The notes: generated by a model from the letters alone, not told the origin. 64,000 nt of DNA from Rhynchopus euleeides (GCA_963210315.1 OY723284.1:1364001-1428000), one strand, 5' to 3'; shown: positions 1-11,337, counted from the first letter of the stretch. A program made the numbers and translations.

Positions 1-80
1 TAAATCAAATCCATCAATTACACACTCTCGCCGAGTGTGTGATTGTGGGTGCGGATGAAACGCGCGTTGGTTGGAGCGAA
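1..80. repeat. diverged copy of the sequence at 6356-6436
   Basis: The first 80 bases of the window match 6356-6436 at roughly 80 percent by eye, including the CTCGCC-GTGTGTGAT and TTGGTTGG blocks. The second copy lies just downstream of the duplicated epimerase region, so the window may begin in the tail of a further, older duplication unit. Positions 81-258 hold no recognisable gene. Confidence 0.6.
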
Positions 81-730
81 GAAGGGTGTGTGTAGGGTGG
101 CCACGTCCGCAGGTTGATCCGGCGAAGATGTTGGTCCACTTGCCGTCCCGCCCTACGGTAGTAGGGTGATGGGGGGCACGTAGTTTGTGTGTTGCTGCCG
201 TTGGCAATTGTTTTTCTTGGAGAATTCATATTGAAGTCTGCCCAAAGCACCCCCCTGTCCTCCCCCCGGCCCCTTCCCGTTACCTCCTTGTCCCCTTCAC
301 ACGGAGAAAATAAAAGAAAGGCCACTGTCTGGTCGCCCCATACCAGGGGTAGCGTCAGGCTGGAGATCGTCGGCACCAAAACAAACATTCAACCCACGCA
401 AGTGTTGAGCCCGTGCACTGGATGCATGCAATGCGGAAGCGAAGAGACGGGCACCGAGTTAAGGTTCAGCCTCATGCTAGCTTCCCTTCTTCCTATAGGA
501 GGTGACCTGTCGTCTTCACGGTGATGCGGTGCCAATGGTGCCTGTCTTCCCTGGCCTGTCTGGTGTGGGCAAGCCTGGGGTCTCGAAGTATGGAGTCTTC
601 CCTGGTTGTTAACGAGCCTGCCATGCGTTTCCGTGCCCGACCACCCCATCCCCATCCCCACCGACCCACCCATTCCCTCATTTGCTGTGTAGATCCGGAA
701 TCAGAAACATCTGTACAGCTGGACTCACCG

Positions 731-764
731 AACACACACATCCACACCACATGCAACCCTCCAG
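731..764 (+). promoter_or_regulatory. putative trans-splice (or cis) acceptor before GME copy 1
   Basis: A pyrimidine- and CA-rich stretch ends in CCTCCAG 31 bases before the ATG. The same sequence precedes copy 2, ending at 3663. No matching donor is visible upstream, so addition of a spliced leader is the simpler reading, but this is inference. Confidence 0.4.
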
Positions 765-795
765 GAAAAGCAGAACCTTTTGAAAACCAAGGACA

Positions 796-1830
796 ATGAC
801 GCGCACAGTGTGTGTTGCTGGGGGTGCTGGGTTCATCGGGTCGCACCTGGCGAAGAAGTTGAAAGCCGATGGGGCACACGTGATTGTTGCCGACTGGAAG
901 AAGAACGAGTTCATGAAGGAGGACGAGTTCTGCCACGAGTTCAAGCTGCTGGATCTGCGCAAGCTGGACGCGTGCCTTGAGGCGACTGTGGGGTGCAATG
1001 AGGTGTACAACCTGGCGGCAGACATGGGTGGCATGGGTTTCATCCAGTCGAACCACAGCGTGCTGTACTACAACAACACCATGATCTCCTTCAACGTGAT
1101 GGAGGCTGCCCGCAGGAACGGCGCGAAGCTGTACTTCTTCGCCTCGTCGGCGTGCGTGTACAACGAGACCAAGCAGGAGGACCCCGAGAACCCGGGCCTG
1201 AAGGAGGCCGACGCCTGGCCGGCACAGCCCCAGGACGCCTACGGGCTTGAGAAGCTGGCGACGGAGGAGCTGGTGAAGCACTACGGGCAGGACTTCGGGA
1301 TCAAGACCTACATCGCACGTTTCCACAACGTCTACGGGCCCCAGGGCACCTGGAAGGGGGGTAGGGAGAAGGCCCCGGCCGCAACGTGCCGCAAGGCCGC
1401 CACCTCCACCGAGACCTTCGAGGTGTGGGGCGACGGGAAGCAGACGCGCTCCTTCACCTTCGTGGACGACTGCGTGGAGGGCATCCAGCGCCTGTGCTCC
1501 TCCGACTTCCACGACCCCATCAACCTGGGGTCGGACTACATGGTCACCATCAACCAGCTGGCCGAGCTGGCGATGAGCTTCACTGGGCGCAAGCTGAACG
1601 TGAAGCACATCCCCGGCCCTGAGGGTGTGCGTGGCCGCAACTCGGAGAACTCCCTCATCAAGAAGGTGCTCGGCTGGGAGCCGTCCATCACCCTGGACGA
1701 CGGTCTGAAGCGCACATACGACTGGATCTGCGAGAAGGTCGAGGAGGACAAGAAGGCCGGGATCGACGTGTCTGCGTACGCCTCGTCGAAGGTCGTGGTG
1801 CAGAGCACGGAGTCCCTCGAGAAGCTGTGA
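796..1830 (+). CDS. GME: GDP-mannose 3,5-epimerase, copy 1
   Basis: A 344-residue protein of the short-chain dehydrogenase/epimerase family. It converts GDP-D-mannose to GDP-L-galactose, the branch point of the plant/algal ascorbate pathway, and is expected in the cytosol. The NAD-binding Rossmann motif GGAGFIG is at residues 9-15. The Tyr-x3-Lys catalytic pair (Y149, K153) lies in PQDAYGLEKLATEEL, and the substrate-loop motif GTWKGGREKAPAA follows; both closely resemble plant GME. The length is slightly shorter than plant enzymes (about 375), missing only termini. The ATG follows an acceptor-like CCTCCAG. The gene has no introns. The 496-residue antisense reading frame over it is a composition artefact. 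The function call is strong from motif identity; the pathway role in this organism is inferred. Confidence 0.96.
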   Translation: MTRTVCVAGGAGFIGSHLAKKLKADGAHVIVADWKKNEFMKEDEFCHEFKLLDLRKLDACLEATVGCNEVYNLAADMGGMGFIQSNHSVLYYNNTMISFNVMEAARRNGAKLYFFASSACVYNETKQEDPENPGLKEADAWPAQPQDAYGLEKLATEELVKHYGQDFGIKTYIARFHNVYGPQGTWKGGREKAPAATCRKAATSTETFEVWGDGKQTRSFTFVDDCVEGIQRLCSSDFHDPINLGSDYMVTINQLAELAMSFTGRKLNVKHIPGPEGVRGRNSENSLIKKVLGWEPSITLDDGLKRTYDWICEKVEEDKKAGIDVSAYASSKVVVQSTESLEKL

Positions 1831-3157
1831 TGACACCCACACCGGATCGCCATAATTGCCGGCACGCTTTAACGAGCTGATGCACACGACAGGGGGGTGG
1901 GGGTGGGTGGGGTTGAGAGCCTCGGCAAAGATAGACAAATGACACACATTCCATATCGGCCGAAGGCATTTGTAATTGTGCATCGTCCCCTCCGGACGGA
2001 ATAACCGCAGTCATGGCATTGACTAAATGCCACCGCGCGATAGAATTTATTCTTCTGCGTAGGGGACACTCTAAGTAACCATGCTGCCTGCTTGCCAGGC
2101 TGCAGGGTGTCGATACCCAAACAAAAGCAACCACTCCTTGCTGTGTAGCATCCCCTCGGGCTCGCAGCGTTTTGTGATTGTCGACACCAGCAAAAGTAAA
2201 TGCAGAACCTCCCGCCCGCCTATACCCTTCCCTCCCCCCCTTCCCCTTCCCCTCCCCCGCACACGCGCCGCACGCAACATCGAAACAAATGTCAGATGTC
2301 CCAATCTCTCCCCCTTTCGTTTTCTCCCCCTTTCTATTATTGTCCCCCCATTGGGTCCGCCGATGCCCTTCCCCTTACCCATTCACCCGAGACCTCTTGC
2401 CCTACTCTCTTAACCTTGCCGTGTTTCTCCCGAGCTGGGGCGACACGCATGTGGAGGGGCGTGGGGGGTGGGGGCGGGCGGTGGTGCTGGGGGTGGGGAA
2501 CTCAAGGCTGGCAGACCGTTCCATATTTCTTGCCGTTATTTTTTTTAACCCCAAGGAAGCTTGCTTGCCAAAGCGATGATGGGGCTGTTCGTGGGAGGTG
2601 GGATGGGGTGGGTTTGGAGTGGCAGGGGGGGGTGGGGTGGGGGGGGAAAAAAGTTCCCTCGGCGTGCCCAACGGATTTGGAGAAGAACGGCGAAGAAATG
2701 CACAATATTTCAGAGACTAAAAAAAAGGGGGCCCGGCAGGGCTTTTATTCCCCACACCTCTCCCCCACACCACCCCCACACCCCCCCACCCTTCCTCCAT
2801 CTCGACACCCATGTTTACTCCCCACTCTGGCCGGGATATCTGACACTGTTCTTAAGTTATATGCTTCTCCTCTTCCAGGGGAACAGGAAAGGCGCCTCGG
2901 AGGAACGGGGGTGAGCCGGAGGAGAGGGGGGAAAAGGCGGGTGTGTGTGTGTGTGTGTGTGTGTGGGTGAGGCAAGCATGGCCACATTGCCACAGGTCTC
3001 CCTCATCTCCGCACACTCCTTCGCCTCCTCCCTCTCCCCCCCTCCCTCAACCCGTCATTCTCCTGCGCTTTTCCCACATCCTTTGTGTATTCGCAGGAAC
3101 AACAATGCTCCGTGATCTGAAGGGTTATCAGAAGGCCCCCTTCTCTTCTGCCTCTTG

Positions 3158-5987
3158 CCTCCCCCCGGCCCCTTCCCGTTACCTCCTTGTCCCCTTCACA
3201 CGGAGAAAATAAAAGAAAGGCCACTGTCTGGTCGCCCCATACCAGGGGTAGCGTCAGGCTGGAGATCGTCGGCACCAAAACAAACATTCAACCCACGCAA
3301 GTGTTGAGCCCGTGCACTGGATGCATGCAATGCGGAAGCGAAGAGACGGGCACCGAGTTAAGGTTCAGCCTCATGCTAGCTTCCCTTCTTCCTATAGGAG
3401 GTGACCTGTCGTCTTCACGGTGATGCGGTGCCAATGGTGCCTGTCTTCCCTGGCCTGTCTGGTGTGGGCAAGCCTGGGGTCTCGAAGTATGGAGTCTTCC
3501 CTGGTTGTTAACGAGCCTGCCATGCGTTTCCGTGCCCGACCACCCCATCCCCATCCCCACCGACCCACCCATTCCCTCATTTGCTGTGTAGATCCGGAAT
3601 CAGAAACATCTGTACAGCTGGACTCACCGAACACACACATCCACACCACATGCAACCCTCCAGGAAAAGCAGAACCTTTTGAAAACCAAGGACAATGACG
3701 CGCACAGTGTGTGTTGCTGGGGGTGCTGGGTTCATCGGGTCGCACCTGGCGAAGAAGTTGAAAGCCGATGGGGCACACGTGATTGTTGCCGACTGGAAGA
3801 AGAACGAGTTCATGAAGGAGGACGAGTTCTGCCACGAGTTCAAGCTGCTGGATCTGCGCAAGCTGGACGCGTGCCTTGAGGCGACTGTGGGGTGCAATGA
3901 GGTGTACAACCTGGCGGCAGACATGGGTGGCATGGGCTTCATCCAGTCGAACCACAGCGTGCTGTACTACAACAACACCATGATCTCTTTCAACGTGATG
4001 GAGGCTGCCCGCAGGAACGGCGCGAAGCTGTACTTCTTCGCCTCGTCGGCGTGCGTGTACAACGAGACCAAGCAGGAGGACCCCGAGAACCCGGGCCTGA
4101 AGGAGGCCGACGCCTGGCCGGCACAGCCCCAGGACGCCTACGGGCTTGAGAAGCTGGCGACGGAGGAGCTGGTGAAGCACTACGGGCAGGACTTCGGGAT
4201 CAAGACCTACATCGCACGTTTCCACAACGTCTACGGGCCCCAGGGCACCTGGAAGGGGGGTAGGGAGAAGGCCCCGGCCGCAACGTGCCGCAAGGCCGCC
4301 ACCTCCACCGAGACCTTCGAGGTGTGGGGCGACGGGAAGCAGACGCGCTCCTTCACCTTCGTGGACGACTGCGTGGAGGGCATCCAGCGCCTGTGCTCCT
4401 CCGACTTCCACGACCCCATCAACCTGGGGTCGGACTACATGGTCACCATCAACCAGCTGGCCGAGCTGGCGATGAGCTTCACTGGGCGCAAGCTGAACGT
4501 GAAGCACATCCCCGGCCCTGAGGGTGTGCGTGGCCGCAACTCGGAGAACTCCCTCATCAAGAAGGTGCTCGGCTGGGAGCCGTCCATCACCCTGGACGAC
4601 GGTCTGAAGCGCACATACGACTGGATCTGCGAGAAGGTCGAGGAGGACAAGAAGGCCGGGATCGACGTGTCTGCGTACGCCTCGTCGAAGGTCGTGGTGC
4701 AGAGCACGGAGTCCCTCGAGAAGCTGTGATGACACCCACACCGGATCGCCATAATTGCCGGCACGCTTTAACGAGCTGATGCACACGACAGGGGGGTGGG
4801 GGTGGGTGGGGTTGAGAGCCTCGGCAAAGATAGACAAATGACACACATTCCATATCGGCCGAAGGCATTTGTAATTGTGCATCGTCCCCTCCGGACGGAA
4901 TAACCGCAGTCATGGCATTGACTAAATGCCACCGCGCGATAGAATTTATTCTTCTGCGTAGGGGACACTCTAAGTAACCATGCTGCCTGCTTGCCAGGCT
5001 GCAGGGTGTCGATACCCAAACAAAAGCAACCACTCCTTGCTGTGTAGCATCCCCTCGGGCTCGCAGCGTTTTGTGATTGTCGACACCAGCAAAAGTAAAT
5101 GCAGAACCTCCCGCCCGCCTATACCCTTCCCTCCCCCCCTTCCCCTTCCCCTCCCCCGCACACGCGCCGCACGCAACATCGAAACAAATGTCAGATGTCC
5201 CAATCTCTCCCCCTTTCGTTTTCTCCCCCTTTCTATTATTGTCCCCCCATTGGGTCCGCCGATGCCCTTCCCCTTACCCATTCACCCGAGACCTCTTGCC
5301 CTACTCTCTTAACCTTGCCGTGTTTCTCCCGAGCTGGGGCGACACGCATGTGGAGGGGCGTGGGGGGTGGGGGCGGGCGGTGGTGCTGGGGGTGGGGAAC
5401 TCAAGGCTGGCAGACCGTTCCATATTTCTTGCCGTTATTTTTTTTAACCCCAAGGAAGCTTGCTTGCCAAAGCGATGATGGGGCTGTTCGTGGGAGGTGG
5501 GATGGGGTGGGTTTGGAGTGGCAGGGGGGGGTGGGGTGGGGGGGGAAAAAAGTTCCCTCGGCGTGCCCAACGGATTTGGAGAAGAACGGCGAAGAAATGC
5601 ACAATATTTCAGAGACTAAAAAAAAGGGGGCCCGGCAGGGCTTTTATTCCCCACACCTCTCCCCCACACCACCCCCACACCCCCCCACCCTTCCTCCATC
5701 TCGACACCCATGTTTACTCCCCACTCTGGCCGGGATATCTGACACTGTTCTTAAGTTATATGCTTCTCCTCTTCCAGGGGAACAGGAAAGGCGCCTCGGA
5801 GGAACGGGGGTGAGCCGGAGGAGAGGGGGGAAAAGGCGGGTGTGTGTGTGTGTGTGTGTGTGTGGGTGAGGCAAGCATGGCCACATTGCCACAGGTCTCC
5901 CTCATCTCCGCACACTCCTTCGCCTCCTCCCTCTCCCCCCCTCCCTCAACCCGTCATTCTCCTGCGCTTTTCCCACATCCTTTGTGT
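3158..5987. repeat. tandem duplication unit, copy 2 (GDP-mannose epimerase)
   Basis: Second copy of 259-3088, offset 2899. Its 3' tail (from 5988) reads CTTCGCAGGAAGAGCTATGCTCC, where copy 1 has a related but diverged tail, so the junctions were not created from identical ends. A GT microsatellite is at 5839-5865. Confidence 0.95.
3695..4729 (+). CDS. GME: GDP-mannose 3,5-epimerase, copy 2
   Basis: The protein is identical to copy 1 over all 344 residues. At the DNA level I find two synonymous differences in the coding region: the Phe codon of MGGMGF is TTC here and TTT in copy 1 (near 3939 versus 1040), and ISF carries TCT here and TCC there (near 3988 versus 1089). Flanks, acceptor-like tract and start context are the same as in copy 1. 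Two intact copies could simply raise dosage. All residues named for copy 1 (glycine-rich loop, Y149, K153) are kept, so both copies should be active. Confidence 0.96.
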   Translation: MTRTVCVAGGAGFIGSHLAKKLKADGAHVIVADWKKNEFMKEDEFCHEFKLLDLRKLDACLEATVGCNEVYNLAADMGGMGFIQSNHSVLYYNNTMISFNVMEAARRNGAKLYFFASSACVYNETKQEDPENPGLKEADAWPAQPQDAYGLEKLATEELVKHYGQDFGIKTYIARFHNVYGPQGTWKGGREKAPAATCRKAATSTETFEVWGDGKQTRSFTFVDDCVEGIQRLCSSDFHDPINLGSDYMVTINQLAELAMSFTGRKLNVKHIPGPEGVRGRNSENSLIKKVLGWEPSITLDDGLKRTYDWICEKVEEDKKAGIDVSAYASSKVVVQSTESLEKL

Positions 5988-7387
5988 CTTCGCAGGAAGA
6001 GCTATGCTCCATGATCTGAAGGGTTTTCCGGAGGTGCTAACTCTTGGAGGATTCTTGGAGACGGTGGGGGGGGGGGGTGATTTCGATGAATAAGCCACAC
6101 ACCCTCATTTCTGGATGAGGGATCTATTTTTTTTCCTCTCTTTTTTTTTTGCACTCAGAATTGCCGGGACGGCGCACACATATATCCCCCAAATTCCGTT
6201 TTCACCAACGTGGGTCTTATAATATTTTCAACGTAACATCTTTTTCTGCCGTTCTCCCCCCACCCCCCCCTTCGAGCCACCTCCCAGTCACCATCCCCTC
6301 CTTCCCATCCCCCTCCCCTCCCCCTCCTCTTGCCGTTCCTCTCGCTTTGTTTGGGTAAAACCAAACCCATGAATTCCACACCCTCGCCGTGTGTGATCGT
6401 GGGAGCGGGAGTGAAACTGCGCATTGGTTGGTATGGGGGCGGGAGGAGGAGGGGAACGGGTGTGTGTGGTGGCGGTGGCGGTGGTAGCTTATTGCATACA
6501 ACTAACGAGGTTCTTTTCTGAGGGAAAATGGCCCGAAGCTGGATAACTTCGAAAAGCCCAAACACAGGTCGTGGGACGGAGTGACCTGGGTTTGCTGCAG
6601 TATGGGTGGGAGGAAGGTCGACCAGCCCTGCAATGGTGGTGTAGGTATGGATATGTGTGAGATCTGTCTTGGGTTTTTTTTTAGCCGGTAAGACCCCTTT
6701 GTGGGTTGGATCCGACAATTTGTGTTGGTGTGAATCGACAGCAGAAGGTTTCTCCAGAGCCCCGCTCGGGTGTGACTTGACACTGAGTAAGAAAGGTTGC
6801 GGTGGAGAGTGGGGTGGTGGTGGTGGTGGTTGGCGCAGGTTTGAACCCACAATCCAAACCAAGTTTTATTACGCTGGCAGGGAGGGAAAATAACGGAAAC
6901 TGCCAAAAAAAATAAGCTCGGGGGGGACAAATGGAAGGGAAAAATAGCGAGAATACATGCAAAAAAAAACCTCCCAAATAGGTTGGGTCGGCAGACCTCC
7001 TCTTCCCCCACCCCCCTCCGGTAGTGAGTTCCTGGTTTTTGAGCAGTTTTGAACATGGTGTTGGTGAGAACAGTGTTTTGTCTTTGAACTTACCCCCACC
7101 CACCCACCCCACACGCGACGCGACACGACGCGAATAGTCAACACACCACACGCACACATCCCTCCAGGCGCCACCCACTGCTGGGAGAGGGGCAGGGCGG
7201 GTGGGGGAGGCAGTGTTCCGCCAGGGTGTGTCAAACAACCGCTGCCGCCGCCACCCCCCCCCCCCCCACACACACACGCCGCGCGCCCTCTCCCCTGCAA
7301 TTCTGAGTGAAGGGGGGAGGCCGGCACTGCTGCACCTCTGACACTCCGCCGTCACCCGACCCTCCTCTACCCACTCCTTGCTTTGCG
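4730..7387. other. intergenic region, no gene seen
   Basis: Up to 5987 this is the 3' flank of the duplication. Beyond it are C-rich tracts, a G-run near 6067 and a copy of the window-start repeat at 6356-6436. Part of 7030-7095 (GAGCAG, GAGAACAG and TTTGTCTTTGA blocks) is related to 34038-34092. Long reading frames on both strands here are low-complexity and I do not support them as genes. Confidence 0.5.
6356..6436. repeat. diverged copy of window positions 1-80
   Basis: It aligns with the window start over about 80 bases with scattered substitutions and a 2-base gap. It lies about 370 bases beyond the end of duplication copy 2. Confidence 0.6.
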
Positions 7388-8983
7388 ATGCCCGAGCACG
7401 AGTGGGCCGATGCGGCGCCCCTGATTGTCACCGGGGGTGTATCCCTTGCGATCTTCACCGGGAGCGTGTGGTATTGGACACGGCTCCATGCAAGCTACAA
7501 CTTCCACAGGAATCTGACGGTGGGGCTTGGCGTTGTCTCGCTGTTCCTCGGGAGCTCGCAGCTCCTGGTGCTGACGCTCCTCGACCTCTACGACGTGAGG
7601 TATCAAGGGGGGAGCTACTCCAGCGCGCTGCGGCAGATCTACAACGGGGCGGATATTGCATGCCTCGCACTGTTCTGCATCGTCCTCCCTTTTATGTACG
7701 CATTTGACAGCGACAAATTCACCCAGTGGCGCAGCGGCGACCGCGACAACCTGACGGGGTGGAAGGTGCTGGTGTCCTGCCTCTTCGTGGTCCCCCCTGC
7801 GATCTGCGTCGCGGCGCTCTTCTCCCTGTCGTACATCATCGCAAACAACAGGGACAGCAACATGGGAGATGACGACACGCTGGCACCCTACCGCAACGCG
7901 GTGACAGCGGATTCCAACGACCCCGAGGAGGCGCTCCGCTCCCTCGTCGCTGCCATGGGCCTGCTGGGGCTGCCCTTCCTCTGCTACTACCTGCCGAATG
8001 GGTTTGGCATGCTGACCGCTGGGTTCTTCACACGACAGAGGACGAGGGATCAGATCGCGGTGGATGCAGACCTCCTCGCGGATGAGATTGAGGAGACGGA
8101 CGAAGCGATGCGTGCCATCAAGAAGAAGTATATGTCGAACCTGAAGCTGCCCCCCTCCAAGGACGACAAGCGCAGCTTCGAGGAGTGCAAGCGCCAGAAG
8201 GCTGACCTGGAGTCCGCACGCCTTGTCCTGGGAGACGAGGCACCCCAGATGCCCCTGTGGCAGTGGGTGGCGTGCCGGGCAGCAGGTGTCCTGGTTGCAG
8301 GCACAATCCTCCTCTTCTGCGCGAGCACCGCCTCCGGCGTGCTCTACAAAGTCAGCACCAGTGCCTGTGGGGTGCAGTGCGGCTTCCTGACACGCAGTGA
8401 GGTCGGGTGGTACAACCCGCTTGATAAGATCCTGACTGAGGCACCCGCTCCTCTCTCGCTGACAGTTCTCGCAGTGCTGCTGGTGTTGGTGGTGTACTGC
8501 ACGCTGCTCGCCTTCTCCAGGCTTGGGCTGACTCTGCTGTGCCTGTCGCGGGACAACCTCCCGAAGGGGCGCACCACATCGCAGGGTGTGTTCATGCAGT
8601 CTGCGATCTTCCTCCTCGTCACCACGTCGCTCTCGCTGCACCTTCCAGTGCTGCTGCCTGGGTACATCGGCTTTGCCGGTGTCAGCGGGTGTGATTTCAC
8701 CACATTTGTGACTGTGGGGCCGGACAACACCACGTCGACTTGCGACATCACCCAGCTCAGCTCGCTGATTGCAGAGGTGGAGTTTGCCCGCCCCGTGTAC
8801 AACATCATCCTGGTCGGGAGTACCCTCGCCGTTGCAGGAGTGACTCTCATCTTCCTCATCTGGCACCTCGCCCGTGCGCAGACAGCCCCTTCTGCATCTG
8901 GTGGCCCGGCATTCCGGTCTGTGCAGAGGCAGCAGGATCAGAACCCTCTCACCCGTTGGTACGGCGGTGATGACAGCCCTTAG
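7388..8983 (+). CDS. LMBR1/LMBD-family nine-pass membrane protein
   Basis: A 531-residue polytopic protein. Hydrophobic segments lie near residues 10-31, 41-63, 86-107, 125-152, 184-206, 293-315, 355-382, 404-428 and 470-495. A long charged, probably cytosolic loop (about 233-287) follows a turn resembling the LMBR1 signature (GFGMLTAGFFTRQRTRDQ, then an acidic helix). This layout matches the LMBR1/LMBRD1 family, whose members include the lysosomal cobalamin transporter LMBRD1 and lipocalin-receptor-like proteins. Substrate and location cannot be decided from sequence. The ATG at 7388 (MPEHEW) is preferred to an in-frame ATG at 7307 because the upstream residues are low-complexity and the ATG follows a C/T-rich stretch. 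There is an NNTTST glycosylation-like site in the last loop. Confidence 0.75.
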   Translation: MPEHEWADAAPLIVTGGVSLAIFTGSVWYWTRLHASYNFHRNLTVGLGVVSLFLGSSQLLVLTLLDLYDVRYQGGSYSSALRQIYNGADIACLALFCIVLPFMYAFDSDKFTQWRSGDRDNLTGWKVLVSCLFVVPPAICVAALFSLSYIIANNRDSNMGDDDTLAPYRNAVTADSNDPEEALRSLVAAMGLLGLPFLCYYLPNGFGMLTAGFFTRQRTRDQIAVDADLLADEIEETDEAMRAIKKKYMSNLKLPPSKDDKRSFEECKRQKADLESARLVLGDEAPQMPLWQWVACRAAGVLVAGTILLFCASTASGVLYKVSTSACGVQCGFLTRSEVGWYNPLDKILTEAPAPLSLTVLAVLLVLVVYCTLLAFSRLGLTLLCLSRDNLPKGRTTSQGVFMQSAIFLLVTTSLSLHLPVLLPGYIGFAGVSGCDFTTFVTVGPDNTTSTCDITQLSSLIAEVEFARPVYNIILVGSTLAVAGVTLIFLIWHLARAQTAPSASGGPAFRSVQRQQDQNPLTRWYGGDDSP

Positions 8984-9159
8984 CGGTGCGGTGGGTCCTG
9001 CAATGCCTCGGGCAGCAAGTGGGTGGCAGAGTGGTGCCATGGTCTACCCGGGTCATGCGAGGGAGAGAGAGAGAGAGAGAGAGCGTGCGCTGGGTGGGTC
9101 GGGCTGAATTTCCCTTCGGCATATGTGTTCCAAAGAATGTCTGTTTTTTTTGCGTCAAA

Positions 9160-9267
9160 GGGGGTCTTCGCTGGCCGTTATCCTCCGTCAATCTCCGTCA
9201 GTTTTCAGCTAATTCAACAGGAAATTCACCAAAAAGCACTGACGGTCACCCCGTAGCGAAGACCCCC
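9160..9267. mobile_element. 108-bp inverted-repeat mini-element, copy 1
   Basis: A perfect 13-bp inverted repeat, GGGGGTCTTCGCT at 9160-9172 and AGCGAAGACCCCC at 9255-9267, flanks about 82 bp of AT-richer sequence. It has no coding capacity. The same ends recur at 17373-17478 and 38981-39134, so it is a family, most like a MITE or a foldback element. Confidence 0.65.
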
Positions 9268-11281
9268 AAAGAAAAAATTCAAAACAACGCCCCCACCCGA
9301 GTAGTCCGACTCAGGGCAAAGAGAAGAATGAAACAGCGCTCCGGCTGACATGTCACTGCCTGATGTGTGTTGGGCAATGAACCCCAATGCATCAGGATGA
9401 TTTTTTGCGACGATATTTTTTTTTGAGCGTACCAAGCATGCCAGCCGATTAGACCCGGCCATCATGTGCCTGTCGAGTGCCCTTGTTGTCTTCTTATCCC
9501 TCCGGCTGGGATATCCTGGGTGCGCGCAGAGGGCTTCCTGTGGGTCTGAAGGAGGGCGGCTGGTTTACTACCCCCTGCCCCGACCAAGTGCCACAACCGC
9601 TTTCCAATGAAGTATTCACGCGTGAGTGTGTGTGTGCTAGAGAGAGATTGCCACCGGTTTCCCTCTATTTATTCCCGCAACGCTGCACATGCATGCATCA
9701 CACATCTTGGGAGGGGGGAACAGACATGAGGTTCTTCCCTTCGCGGTACACACCGAGATACGGCCCGCAACCATCAGTGCCTGAGGCAGCCCGTTGTTCA
9801 GGGCCCTGCTATTATTAGTCTATCCACTCCGCGCTCAGCTGCGCCATCCTGACACGGCCCCTCGTATGGAAGGGGTCCCTCCTGGCGGCACTGTGTGCCG
9901 CGAGGAGGCTGTCAGATTAGCTTGCGCACCCTGCACGCCAGCCCTCCCTTTCTTCGACCTACACCACACTCCCCTTTTTGACCTGAGATGGAATGGCACG
10001 GCTTGACATGCCTTGTGCCCGCTCTAGTTGTAGTCCGATGCGGGCTTTGGTTTGTCCAGATGACTGATTTGGCTGCATCAGCAAAAGGAAAAAAGGCATG
10101 GCTGGTATTCGACGCTGCTGTGATCTTCATGCGCTCCTTGGTTTTGTTTTGTTCCGATCAGTGCCGCGCAGACTTACAAGGGCAGGCGGGTCCGGGATGT
10201 GGAGGGGGAGATTCCGGCACCCGTTCTCCCGTGACAATCGTCTGTTGTTCCCGCTTCGTAATTTTGTCGTTTGTTTGTTGGCGGCCCCGCTCTCCAACAC
10301 TCAAACCCCACACGTGTGACTTGTTTTCTCTGTTTGTGAAATATTCCGTTATTCTTGACAGACTCCCTCCCTCTGCTGCAGGGGTGTTCGTCGCCTGTTT
10401 TTCTGGAACAGCGTTGCAGTGAACTAGCCTGCTGAGCCGATGGTGTGCGTTAGGCGAAGCAACTCCTTCCCCCACTGATGTACAACCCCCCCCCCCCCAG
10501 CTCAACGACGAGTGTGTGTTTCTTCTCCCAGAACAGCAGTGTTGCATGAGTTGATACAATAGCTGGGTGGGTTCGTTCAACGTTCAATGACCCCCCGCAA
10601 GCTGTTCCTGCCATGGACAGGAGGGGGACGACCCCAACAAGAAATCAGAAAATACCCCGAACATAGTGTCGTACACAAACCCTGCATCACGTTCTGGTGG
10701 TTCCATGGGAGATGCGCCGGATGGTTTCTTTAGATGCAGAACGCCCTGTGGATTGCAGCAAGAGAGGAAACCGGTTTGCAAGCACACCCCTGTCGTGCCG
10801 TGCCTGCGGAGGTGCTGCTCCACCCCGACGGGCTCCCCCGGACTGTCGGGGTGTGCCAGGCCTCTCGTGATGGGGGGTGGTTCGGAGCCCCTGTGCAGCT
10901 CGCAGCTGGCACAGCGGTGGGGCTTTCGGAAGCAGGGTGGCGTTGCTGTGATGGGTCTGAAGGTCTCTTTTGTGCCGCTGGGGGGTTCAAAATAGCCGGC
11001 TGCAACACCGTAAAAATACCCCATCAATCGATGCTGAAGAAGATACCTTGTGGCACAGCATCCCGGTCAAAAGAAAACAACGAAGCTGCAGCAAAACCGC
11101 ACAGCGCGGTGTGTATAATTTACCCCCCCCCCCCCCCCCCACCACCTCACCAGAGCAACGAATCATCTCTCTGCTGCAGAAGAAAAAAGAAACGCGTGTA
11201 AACACGGGCCTTTGCTGGCAATACCAGCCAACCCTCCCCTCCCCTCCCCCCTTCCTTTCTTTCGCTTAACAATACCACCAC

Positions 11282-11337
11282 TGCATCACCACCGCCTCTT
11301 TTGCACAGGACCGAATCAACACCACCACCCACCACAG
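11282..11337 (+). promoter_or_regulatory. putative trans-splice acceptor tract
   Basis: A CA/C/T-rich tract ends in ACCACAG at 11337, 60 bases before the ATG of the next gene, with no nearby donor. Confidence 0.35.

Larger units (their letters stand above)
259..3088. repeat. tandem duplication unit, copy 1 (GDP-mannose epimerase)
   Basis: This stretch is repeated with an offset of exactly 2899 bases at 3158-5987, including the whole gene and its 5' and 3' flanks. I see only isolated base differences, two of them synonymous changes inside the gene. The first clear break is at 3089 versus 5988, after which the two tails are related but diverged. A GT microsatellite lies at 2940-2966. Confidence 0.95.

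Noticed and set aside
493-1983. A 496-codon antisense frame over GME (also at 3392-4882).
   Set aside because: It mirrors the GC3-rich sense codons; no family features, and it changes amino acids where the sense strand has only silent changes.
2200-2970. Pro-rich 256-codon frame downstream of GME (also at 5099-5869).
   Set aside because: Low-complexity 3' flank with homopolymers and a GT microsatellite at its end; no independent support.
6835-6870. A tRNA-like GGTTCAAACC on the minus strand.
   Set aside because: The flanking bases do not pair as a T-stem and no cloverleaf can be built.
7367-9040. A 557-codon minus-strand frame opposite the LMBR1-like gene.
   Set aside because: Shadow of the sense gene; low-complexity and without motifs.
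10666-11201. Open frame beginning MQNALWIAAREETG.
   Set aside because: No family features, no acceptor tract before it, and it runs into poly-C sequence.
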